A stretch of 29,278 bases of DNA, from positions 1 to 29,278 of the forward strand of contig JAUCBJ010002456.1 of NCBI GenBank assembly GCA_032718475.1, in the 5' to 3' direction. This DNA is from Nemertoderma westbladi. Taxonomy: Eukaryota; Xenacoelomorpha; Nemertodermatida; Nemertodermatidae. The notes beneath the pieces are model-generated. The model was given only the letters and a program-made list of their open reading frames with translations. It did not search any database and was not told the origin of the DNA. Shown in pieces: positions 20,604 through 29,098 of this stretch (the first letter of the stretch is position 1; each line of letters opens with the position of its first letter). The position numbers and the translations under genes are program-made.

Positions 20604-22067
20604 GGGTCAATGCCAACCATATTGACCAAGTCACGTACGGGACAAAAAAGATACAAAAATGTAAATCATTTGAGAATGAATGGTCCGTTGGCTATGATAA
20701 TTAGAGCGCCGAATACACAATAATGGGTCCCCTCCTGCTGTGATACACTCCAACCACAGTTTGTTATAGAAGAGACTACAACGAATTAAAAAAAAAAATC
20801 GTCACTTACGGGACAAATTTCAAATTTTGTTAATGTGATTACGGGCTCATTTTGGCCAATAAAATTACAATTCAGGTGCTAAACGATTATCCCTGAGACT
20901 GAGTATAATTCCTGTGATTGTGAACAAATAATCCTTCGTATTAAATTTGAGATATCAGAAATACAAAAAAAAATAAAGGTGGTCCGATTTTTTGTCACAT
21001 ACGTGACACTCAGTAAATGATTATTTTAATGGCATATAACTTGTCAAATGTGAGCCATTAACCCGATGTGTTATAACACTTCCACTAATATTCTTCCACA
21101 TAAATCAGTTAGATTGACAATTTTAGGTGGTTAATCAGTGCATATGAATCATTTCCGTGAGCGTGTCCATGTCCAAAATGGTCCAAAAAAAGTGTCCCAT
21201 ACTTAACGGAGGTTTTCTATCAGAAAACGCGAACTCATATAAAGATTTAGATCACCACATCCATTTCTCAGATAGTTTTGCCATGTATGTATGGGTTCAG
21301 GGTTGTATCAGTGAGATTGCTACGTAAACATTTATTTGGCCAGGTTGAAAAAACTACCATGTCCCATAGCGTGACGGCCTGTCCCATACTTGACATTGTG
21401 ATGGTGGCCGAAGTTAATCAGGTCCAAAACAATTATTACATACATTTAATTAATGGCTGGGGGCTTACCAGTCACAGATAAACTGTAACCTGCTCCTTCC
21501 CCTTAATTGACAACAGACCAAATTAATTTATTACCAAATTAACTATTTATGGAAAGGGTTTTGAGATTGGGGCAGTAGTTGAGAGTTGGATGTAAGTTGG
21601 GAATGGAACAGGAGTTGGCAGTGGGAAGGACGTTAAACCGGATTTAAATTCTAGTACGGAGGAGTTGTTTGAAGAATTTTATGATTTGTTTTTAATTGGA
21701 AAATAAATGTCAAAATTTATAATAATCGTTTCCATGTAAATTCCTTCCTATACCATATCACTATGTCCCATACATGACATCAAAAAATTACTCTTTTACA
21801 TTTTCAAATTAATTATCCAATTATCAAGAATATGGACATAATTTTTTTATAAATTTCCCATACGTGACAAAAAATTGTTCTAAAGTTTTGCATTCCGGAA
21901 CGTTTCTCTCAATAACGGCCAAGGTTTTTTGGGGCACTTTCTGGTTTCATATGCAGAAATTATCGCTCTTTCTATCATCAATGACTGATTCTCAAAGTTA
22001 ATTTCAAAATTCAACAAATCCCAAAAATCACGTACGGGACATTGGTCAATAAGGTTGGCATTGACCC
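20604..22067. mobile_element. 1.46-kb non-autonomous TIR element with repeated TGTCCC(A/G)TACGTGACA motifs
   Basis: The left end 20604-20628 (GGGTCAATGCCAACC...ATTGACCA) is the reverse complement of 22043-22067 with one mismatch in 25. Each end is followed inward by a copy of a near-palindromic motif, so similarity extends to about 40 bp. Nine copies of the motif lie inside: 20630 and 20801 (GTCACGTACGGGACA-like), 20993 (TGTCACATACGTGACA), 21193, 21360, 21380 and 21764 (TGTCCCATACATGACA-like), 21854 and 22027. The frames inside are short (at most ~70 codons) and unrecognised. No target-site duplication is evident: flanks are ...CAGTAGTA and AAATGTCA.... A DNA transposon derivative whose transposase or host factor binds the motif is an inference. 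Confidence 0.75.
21478..21520. repeat. Isolated fragment related to the 68-bp intronic repeat
   Basis: CTGTAACCTGCTCCTTCCCC followed by TTAATTGA at 21484-21511 matches the core of the 68-bp units at 23993-24530 (CTGTAACCTGCTCCTTTCCC, TCAATT) and the interior of the MITE at 28349-28642. It sits inside the TIR element. Confidence 0.6.
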
Positions 22068-22654
22068 AAATGTCATTTCAGTAAACGGAGTATTATACAT
22101 CCCCCCCCCCCCCCCCCCTTATTTCTCGTACCCCACCCGCCATTTTAATACAAAGTATAAATGTGCTACGTTCCACACTGTTAAAGCAGAACCAGGTGAG
22201 TATAAGGTAAAATGTTTCCACCTCCAAATAAAGTTTATAACTAACTGACTATTATAAAATTAAAATTGCGATAATAATGACATGAAACAGTTGTAAAAAA
22301 TAATAGCCAAATATCCTTATTGTATAAAAATAAGTCCCGAGCCTCTATATATGGCTAGTTACTCTGAGTTTCTCGGTTCATAATAGTACTGAGTATATTG
22401 AAGAAGCGAACATCTCCACTTGTCAACTCCACTTGCTCTGTGTCTTGAACTGTATGTGGAGTGACCCATAATCTGTACCAGTAAAGTCCGAATTATATTA
22501 GTAAAGTTAAGTGAAATGCTTCGGAAGGTATAAATCCGTCATTATATTAAAAGAAGATGCCTTTATTTCACTTCCATCTATGTATTTGAGGGATAAAAGT
22601 AGAATCTTAATTCCTTCAAAGTGAGTTATAAATTTGGATAAAAAAGGAATATTA
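22068..22654. other. Intergenic; contains an 18-bp poly-C run
   Basis: The C-run is at 22101-22118 and is followed by TTATTTCTCGTACCCC. It resembles the poly-C edge at 28618-28642 followed by TTATTATCCCC, but no ACTGGACGCAA terminus is attached, so I do not call a third MITE. Nothing else is recognised. Confidence 0.5.
22562..22567 (-). terminator. AATAAA polyadenylation signal for the Myb-family gene
   Basis: TTTATT on the plus strand reads AATAAA on the minus strand, about 90 nt past the TAG stop at 22655-22657, a typical distance for a short 3' UTR. Confidence 0.55.
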
Positions 22655-23080
22655 CTATAATGTTTCCTCATCATCACTGGAACATTTCTTCCTCATGTTG
22701 TCCAACATTGACTGGGTTATCTCGGCGAACGTTTTGATTGGCCACTTATCAACTTGGCTCTTCCAGTTCCTGACTGTCTGATACAGCTGATCCGGGGAGC
22801 CGCATTCCATATCTGGAAACTCCTCGTGCAACTGAGTCCAGGGGACCCCAGAGAATCCCGGGCAATTCAATGTCTGGATTCGCTCCAAAAGGTTTATGCA
22901 GACGACAATTTTCTTACGTTTCCTTTTAACTCGTCCGGGACAGTTTATATGGAAACACAAAGACATTAGGTACCTATTCTTACACTGTATAGTAGTTCTT
23001 TTGTTGGAATGGGTTTCGTTAAACTTTTTACTAACTTTGGCCCAAGGGATTCCTGTAAACACATAAACTAGATCATCCAC
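22655..23080 (-). CDS. DMTF1/TTF1-family Myb protein, last exon
   Basis: Upstream on the minus strand is TTTTTCTTTCAG immediately before GTGGATGATC, a strong splice acceptor placing the exon start at 23080. Joined in phase 0 to 27542-28108, it continues the Myb repeat begun there: VDDLVYVFTGIPWAKVSKKF, then QCKNRYLMSL supplies helices 2-3 with the second Trp (residue 202) and an aromatic (Y226) at the third position. Next comes a very basic stretch (RVKRKRKK, residues 239-246, a likely nuclear signal), then a fourth Myb-like module with GVPWTQLHEEF and QTVRNWKSQV, and an acidic tail ending SSDDEETL. The order of four modules matches DMTF1/TTF1/Reb1-type proteins, which bind DNA in the nucleus or nucleolus. 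The isolated frame's apparent MFFFQ start is intron sequence and not real. Confidence 0.8.
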   Translation of the reverse strand: MDDLVYVFTGIPWAKVSKKFNETHSNKRTTIQCKNRYLMSLCFHINCPGRVKRKRKKIVVCINLLERIQTLNCPGFSGVPWTQLHEEFPDMECGSPDQLYQTVRNWKSQVDKWPIKTFAEITQSMLDNMRKKCSSDDEETL

Positions 23081-23617
23081 CTGAAAGAAAAACAATAAAT
23101 ATTTCTTATAATTATTCTACATTTATTAATAATCGTTATCTATGATATTTGTATTTTTCTTGTAGACTTCTGGTTATATATTATCCCCCATTTAGCAGTT
23201 GTCAGGTCAGTAATGGTTGACCGATGCGCCTGTAAATAGCCTCTCGTCAACAAGTCAACCCCACCGACTAGCGGTACTGGCTGTTTTTGCTGACGGGGCT
23301 CTGTCGAACAACGCGTCCCTGATAGCAGTAAAGGGGGTCTCTTTATTGAGAGGCAGTATTATTATTGCCGCGGAACTGCCCCAACTCAACACGACTCCCA
23401 CTCTCGCTCTCCGACGAAAATGAACATAAAATCAACATACACCAACCCACTACCCTACCCCACACCGCGACACCCACCCACACCTACGATCTGAAAGATT
23501 GTACCCAATACAAAAAAACAGGATAAGTTGAATCATGCAACTAGAGCGGTAAGCTTGCAAGACGAATGCATGATTTACCGCAATAATTTTATTGTCCGTT
23601 TAAATCCTTTTTTTGTC

Positions 23618-23821
23618 CTTTTTTTTTTTACTTTTTATGTCCTCCAGAAATCTACCGTTAGGTTCCATGCTACCGGTTTCTATACTGCTGTTCTCTCAGG
23701 CTATCAGTACCGGTATTAGTTTTTTTTTTTTACTTTTTATGTCCTCCAGAAATTTACCGTTAGGTTCCATGCTACCGGTTTCTCTACTGCTGTTCTCTCA
23801 GGCTATCAGTACCGGTATTAG
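23618..23821. repeat. 102-bp direct tandem duplication
   Basis: CCTCCAGAAAT starts at 23641 and 23743. Each copy comprises a T-run, ACTTTTTATGT, CCTCCAGAAAT(C/T)TACCG, TACCGGTTTC, CTGTTCTCTCAGG and TACCGGTATTAG. Only a couple of substitutions and the T-run length differ, so the duplication is recent. Confidence 0.92.
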
Positions 23822-23992
23822 TATATAGAGCACTATTTTGCAGTATTGCTGTATTATAGGGCTATGTACAGATGTAGGTATAAAGCAGGTATTTTAGGTA
23901 TTTTAGTACCGGCACCGGTACTACTGTAGGCCTACTGTGTAGCCTACCATTTAAATACGGTACTGGTAGTGGTAGGCCCACCGGCTGACCGG

Positions 23993-24530
23993 TTGTTTTG
24001 GTTAGAAAATCCCGCCTCTGTAACCTGCTCCTTTCCCTGATTTGGTAAAGTAACCGTTTATTGTTTTGGTTAGAAAGGCCTGCCTCTGTAACCTGCTCCT
24101 TTCCTTCATTTTAAGTGACTGTTTATTGTTTTGGTTAGAAAATCCCGCATCTGTAACCTGCCCCTTTCCCTCAATTAGTTAAGTGATCGTTTATTGTTTT
24201 GGTTAGGAAATCCCGCCTCTGTAACCTGCTCCTTTCTTTCAATTGGTAATGTTATCGTTTATTGTTTTGGTTAGAAAATCCCGTCTCTGTAACCTGCTCC
24301 TTTCCCTGATTTGGTAAAGTGACTGTTTATTGTTTTGGTTAGAAAATCCCGCCTCTGTAACCTGCTCCTTTCTCTCAATTAGTTAAATGATCGTTTATTG
24401 TTTTGGTTAGAAAGGCCCGCCTCTGTAACCTGCTCCTTTCCTTCATTTGGTAAAGTGACTGTTTATTGTTTTGGTTAGAAAATCCGGCCTTAACCTGCTC
24501 CTTTCCATCAATTGGTAATTGTTTTTGGCT
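23993..24530. repeat. 68-bp tandem repeat, about eight copies, related to the poly-G MITE interior
   Basis: TTGTTTTGGTTAG begins at 23993, 24061, 24126, 24194, 24262, 24330, 24398 and 24466; spacing is 68 bp except one of 65. Each unit has TAGAAAATCCCGCCTCTG, TAACCTGCTCCTTTC and a variable AT-rich end (GATTTGGTAAAG, CAATTAGTTAA or CAATTGGTAAT). TTTATTGTTTTGGTTA and GTAACCTGCTCCTTTCCC also occur in the MITE at 28349-28642. The short minus-strand frame in this array is a by-product. Confidence 0.92.
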
Positions 24531-24602
24531 ATAAAATGAGTGTTTTGCTACGTCATGTGGTAATCGATTATCGACAACAACCACAAACTATTAAATTTAG
24601 AG

Positions 24603-24790
24603 TCTTTTACCACAGGCGCATATGGAAATCTATCTCATAGTCTATAAATCATGGAATCATGGAATGTTTTGGCACAGGCATAGTGAAATCAACTGTCTGA
24701 CAGTCCAGAAATCAACAAATTTTGAATGTTTTGGCAAAGGCATGTTGAAATCAACTGTCTGACAGTCCAGAAATCAGCAGTCTGACAGAT
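24603..24790. repeat. 62-bp tandem repeat with CTGTCTGACAG palindromes
   Basis: GAATGTTTTGGCACAGGC at about 24662 and GAATGTTTTGGCAAAGGC at about 24724 start two 62-bp copies, each with AAATCAACTGTCTGACAGTC. A diverged copy precedes them (24603) and a truncated CAGTCTGACAG follows. Further right (24810-24910) GGACAACAAAAGTCATT-like blocks repeat loosely. Confidence 0.8.
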
Positions 24791-25200
24791 GGAAGAAATA
24801 CATACATAAAAAGTCATGAAAAGGACAACAAAAGTCATTAAAGGGACAACAAAAGTCATTATGCACAATTCGTAAAAAAAGGAGGACAAAAAAGTCAAAT
24901 AAAAGGACATAAAAAATCACTGCCAATTCATTCATCATACAGCATCTGATATATTCACAGGTTATTGTTAGAACTTAGGTCCGGTACAGTAAAGCTGTAG
25001 AATTTTAAAACAACAGCTGATTTACATTTTACAATGTTGTAATTTATAAATATTCAAACATCTATAGTGGGCAAAGACATCTATATTATCTAATTGTACA
25101 TGATTACATTATACAAGAATCTGCGATTTGGGTACCTCGGTCCGCGGACCAGAAGGCAGTATAATGCCGTATTATCCTCTTATATAATCGACCATTTCTA

Positions 25201-27060
25201 GTATTGTATTGTATTGTATTGTATTTGCTCTCCATTTAACATATGCACTCGAAATAAAATTGCATACAGAATTATATGTTAAATTAATACTCATAGGACA
25301 TAATGTAATATGAATAAATAATGTGAAACCGGAAAGATTATGTATGTTAGGATTTAGGAGGGAGAAGACCGCCAAGGCGTAAAAGCACTAATAGGGGCCC
25401 AATAAAATTAAAGATAATATTAAAAATACTAATTAGATCTAAAAACCAATTTTACAAACATTCACAACAAATAAAAACATCAAAATCGTGCAGGTATATA
25501 AATTAGGTTAAGAGGTTGCAAATAGGCATATAGATAAATCATAATTAATTAAAACTATACAAATGACTTAAATCTACATTCTTAAGCAGACGATTGAAAG
25601 TGATAACATTCGGCGCATTAACAACATCGTGAGGTAAACTGTTCCAAGTATTTACTGTACGTTGGGAAAAACGGTTATTTGAGATTACTAAGCGGCTAGA
25701 CTGTGTGTATAACTTGTAATTATGACCACGAAGACCCGGGCGTTGGACATACTCGAAAAAATCGCTAAACTGAATATCTACTTTACCATGACACATGTTA
25801 TACACCAAACGCAAATCAAAAATAATACGCCTAGCTTGGAGAGGTTGCAAATTAAGAAATGCCAGCCTATTTATGTAGCTATCATCTAGGTATGAGATAT
25901 TGCACCTCTTAAAAAGCCTGCGGGTAAAATAACGTTGCGCACGTTCAACTAGTTTAATATTGAAAAGCTGATGGGGTGACCAGACAACTGTACTAAATTC
26001 TAATAATGGTCGCACGTAGGATCTATAAGCAGTTAACAATGATTTCATATTGGAAGAATAAAAACACCGAAATATAATATTTATGACCTTGTACGCCTTA
26101 AGAACCTGCTCCTTACAGTATTTACTAAATTTTAAATCGTTGCACATGGTAATACCTAGATCTTTACAACTAGTTTTAACTTTGAGACAATTACCATTGA
26201 GAACATAATCACTTTGATCCAGTTTACGATTCCCAATATGCAAAACATGACATTTAGAAGTAGCAACACTCAATTGCCAAGTATTACACCAAATCGACAA
26301 TGTATCCAAAGCGCACTGAATGTCAACATGTTTACTATGGTCAGCGTAAATTTTTAGATCATCAGCAAATAGTTTAGTACTAACAGCATGCAAATTATTA
26401 GGTAGGTCATTAATAAATATAATAAATAAAACAGGGCCTACCACACTACCTTGAGGGGTACCCGATATGACGTCAACAAAATCTGAATAATTTCTACCAA
26501 CAAGCACACGAAATTTACGATTTGATAAAAAAGAATGAAACCAAGCTAACAAATTACCGGAAATTCCGTAAGCAGCAAGTTTTAGCAATAGTTTGGCGTG
26601 GACGACCTTGTCGAAGTCAATGTAAACAACATCAACATCTTTTCGTTTGTGCAGAATCCGAAACCAATCATTAGTGCACTCAATTAAATGAGTCGCAGTT
26701 GATTTACGTTTTAAGAATCCGTGCTGCTGCTTAGAGATTAGGCGGTTAGTTAATAGATACGATAGTAACTCCTTATTTATAATCGTTTCCATTACTTTGC
26801 ACGCAACACATGTAAGTGAAATAGGTCTGTAATTATACGGGTTAGATGAGTCTCCCTTTTTATACATAGGTATTACAATTGCTGTACACCAAATAGAGGG
26901 TAAAGCGTGCGAAATGAATGACAATTCAAAAATAGCTGACAACGGCGCCGCTAGTTGGCGTGCCAGGTTCTTATACAAATTGCTAGGTAGACTATCGGGG
27001 GTATTACTAGTTTTACTAGGTAAATTGATTAGTATTGATTCATATAGTAAGAATGTTTAA
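25201..27060 (-). mobile_element. 5'-truncated CR1/jockey-like LINE inside the Myb intron
   Basis: The element reads on the minus strand and contains the RT/C-terminal frame described separately, ~340 bp of 3' UTR, and ends in a short microsatellite: (GTATT)5 at 25201-25225 on the plus strand, (AATAC)n on its own strand. Simple-repeat 3' tails are usual for CR1/L2-type LINEs. Homology is lost just upstream of 27057, where an in-frame TAA appears, so the endonuclease and ORF1 are missing. No clear target-site duplication was found. Confidence 0.8.
25545..27056 (-). pseudogene. LINE reverse transcriptase and C-terminal region, 5'-truncated
   Basis: The frame is open from 27056, just after the in-frame TAA, to the stop at 25545; there is no ATG at its first homologous residues, so it is a truncated pol. 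Visible RT blocks are LPSNLYKNLARQLAAPL, MYKKGDSSNPYNYRPISLTC, KQQHGFLKRKSTATHL, VVYIDFDKVVHAKLL (motif A), GTPQGSVVGPVLFIIFINDL (motif B) and KLFADDLKIYADH (the FADD catalytic motif C). After RT follow YVRPLLEFSTVVWSPH and a C-terminal NTWNSLPHDVV block, as in CR1/jockey-type LINEs. Motif A looks shortened: the usual DFxKAFDxV spacing is reduced to DFDKVV, a four-residue in-frame loss compared with the family. With the missing 5' part this copy should be inactive, although the frame is otherwise intact, pointing to a fairly recent insertion. Confidence 0.88.
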
Positions 27061-27541
27061 TGTTCTATGTCTAGGCTATAGAGTATAATATAAGATAAGT
27101 AGGCAGATGGTATAGGAGCCAATAATATATACAGTAATCGAATAATCGACTACAGTATCATATTTTCAGTCACTAGACATTCCCAGTATATTAAAAAAAT
27201 ATAAAAAAATCACAACCAGCAGATTTTGGATTTTATCGGTCATACATCATAACGCACATAAGTGAATAACATGTGAGCTTTATGCGGCTGAACTCAAGTT
27301 GTTGCGATATTAATGTGACATAACTCAAGCAGTCAAGTACATCGCTTGCGTAAAGGGTCGGCCATACCATAACTCACAGCTGATACGCCTGTGTTGCACG
27401 CTTGCGATACGCTTGCGCACTTTTCACTGGGTAGTCTAGTCTATACTACAGTATTGCAGTATTCAGGTATTAGTGATTACTGGATTAGCTATTAGCAGAT
27501 TAGTAATAGCTGATATATGCTAATACTATAGACTTACCTAC

Positions 27542-28108
27542 CTCTAAGACTTCTTTAATAACTTCTATTAAGTCTCCATCTTCCTCTTCACTCCACTTCT
27601 TGGGTGGCTCTGAAAATGATCCCGCCTTCACGAACTCCCCGCCGTCTCGGTACTGAATATAGGAGATGATTGATTCCGCTGATCGGCCGATGGCCAGAGC
27701 GATATCGGTGGGACCATAACCTCTCGACACCATATCCGTTATAGTAGTTTTCTCCTCGGGGTTAAAATCGCCTTTATAGTTGCCCGGAGATACTAGTTTC
27801 CGGGCTCGCATATAACACGCCTCTCTATCGCGATCCAACCCTCTACACAGCCATTTGGATACCTCTTGTTCCCTCAATCGTTGTCGCAAAGCTCTGCCGT
27901 TTTGGTACTGCAACGGGTAAATACAAATGTGATCGTCGTCGTAGTCAAATTCCCTTCTAAATAGTTTTAAATTTTTGAGTAGTTTTATATCCTCTGTTTC
28001 AGTCCACCTGCCTGTTTTAAGTTTATAACCCATTGCTTTAATCTCAGAATATCGAGTTTTATTCCTCCTTAAGGCGAAGATTTCATGGATTATTCTATCG
28101 CTGGCCAT
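27542..28108 (-). CDS. DMTF1/TTF1-family Myb protein, first coding exon
   Basis: The start ATG at 28108 has a good context (GCGATGG). This exon codes residues 1-189 of a 330-residue protein. Residues 33-104 form the first module (GRWTETEDIKLLKN..., ending KWLCRGLDRDREACYMRARK), residues 112-153 the second (GDFNPEEKTTITDMVSRGYG, then IALAIGRSAESII), and residue 171 onward (KWSEEEDGDLIEVIKEVLE) is helix 1 of a third Myb repeat that is cut by the intron after GAG at 27542 and completed by the exon at 22655-23080. The layout and the GRS-type helix 3 follow DMTF1 and TTF1/Reb1 proteins, nuclear DNA-binding factors (cell-cycle transcription or rDNA termination). I cannot tell which subfamily; a TE-derived Myb/SANT protein is less likely given the multi-repeat layout. 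Residues read beyond the donor (VGKSIV...) are intronic. Confidence 0.8.
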
Positions 28109-28348
28109 CGCACGCTGTAGTGAATTTGTGATTAAGTGTTGGCCAAGGACTAAAACTATACTACAGTACTACGCATGCAGTACGGTACCGGTACTACAAT
28201 ACTACATAAATTAGTGAAGGCCTACTGGCTGACTGGGTAACTACAAAACCACATCCCACAGGAGCACTCTACTGAGTAATGTGGACGTGGAGTAACGTGG
28301 ATGCCATTTTTCGTCGTTTTAAATATATCAGCGCTACAGATAGGGGGA
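28109..28348. promoter_or_regulatory. Upstream region of the Myb-family gene, no clear promoter motif
   Basis: The 240 bp between the ATG and the poly-G MITE contain CGGTACCGGTACTAC near 28184 and AAGGCCTACTGG near 28218 but no obvious TATA box or CpG island. If transcription starts here, the MITE lies in the proximal promoter. Confidence 0.25.
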
Positions 28349-28642
28349 GGGGGGGGGGGGGGGGGGGGGGGTGGGGGGGAACTGGACGCAATAAAAATTC
28401 ATCACTCTCCAGGGGAAATTCGACGCAAATAATAGCTGATTACTCTCAAAAGTAAAACTGTAACCTGTTCTATTGTGTTTAGTTTATTGTTTTGGTTAAA
28501 ATAACGTGCCATTGTCTGGTTGTAACCTGCTCCTTTCCCTAAATTCTGAAATTGAGAATTTAACCTGTTAACATTGAGGCTGGATATTAATTCGCCAAGA
28601 TGGGATTTGCGTCCAGTCCCCCCCCCCCCCCCCCCCCCCCCC
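28349..28642. mobile_element. MITE with poly-G and poly-C ends, copy 2 (intact termini)
   Basis: The left G-run (28349-28371, then T and GGGGGGG) leads to ACTGGACGCAA at 28381-28391; the right TTGCGTCCAGT at 28607-28617 is its exact reverse complement and leads into 25 C (28618-28642). Counting the G and C runs, the inverted ends exceed 30 bp. The interior includes CCAGGGGAAATTCGACGCAA, GTTTATTGTTTTGGTTA, TAACCTGCTCCTTTCCC and GATATTAATTCGCCAA. There is no coding capacity. Copy 1 is at 16803-17002. Confidence 0.8.
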
Positions 28643-29098
28643 TTATTATCCCCCCTATTATCTTACTAATATTATCATACTATTCAGTCATTATCCTGTT
28701 ATCCGTTGTACCTAACAGCGTTTGATATACAAAAAAAAATTAATTTAGCAGAACGAAACACAATAATTTATTTTTATTATAATATGTCGTTTTGATGTTG
28801 CATAATAATTTATTATAGATGTGGTATAATTACAATAATTTATGACATAAATTTTGCAACTTTCATTAAAACTTCTTTCCCATCAATCTCGCAGGATCGT
28901 TTAACACTCAAGTTATTTAAAAATATGTTAAAATTGAAAATATGCTAGTCCATGGACAGATCCACCACAATATTTAACTCCGGGTTTGCAATAAACTTTA
29001 TCAGCCAATATGATACAGTTTTTGTTTATCGGTCAGTCCTTTAACTTTGTACCAGTAAGAACTCTAAATCACTCACATTGTCCACTTGACTACTACTA
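28643..29098. other. Intergenic, AT-rich, nothing recognised
   Basis: Dominated by ATAATTTATT-like words (28760-28850). No domain-bearing frame. Confidence 0.45.

Larger units (their letters stand above)
23081..27541 (-). other. 4,461-bp intron of the Myb-family gene, loaded with repeats
   Basis: The minus-strand donor is GAG|GTAGGT at 27541 and the acceptor is TTTCTTTCAG|GTGG at 23081. The alternative donor TAG|GTAAGT four bases further would give a stop in exon 2, so the first is preferred. The intron holds a 102-bp duplication, the 68-bp array, a 62-bp repeat and a LINE in the same orientation as the gene. Its stretch 27060-27541 has no recognised content beyond three CGCTTGCG octamers (about 27344-27416). 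Confidence 0.75.

Noticed and set aside
22101-22118. Third poly-G/poly-C MITE
   Set aside because: Only a C-run and a loosely similar flank; no ACTGGACGCAA inverted end nearby.
22042-22248. Proline-run frame over the poly-C tract
   Set aside because: It is created by an 18-bp C homopolymer; likewise the minus-strand proline-run frame at 16752-16949.
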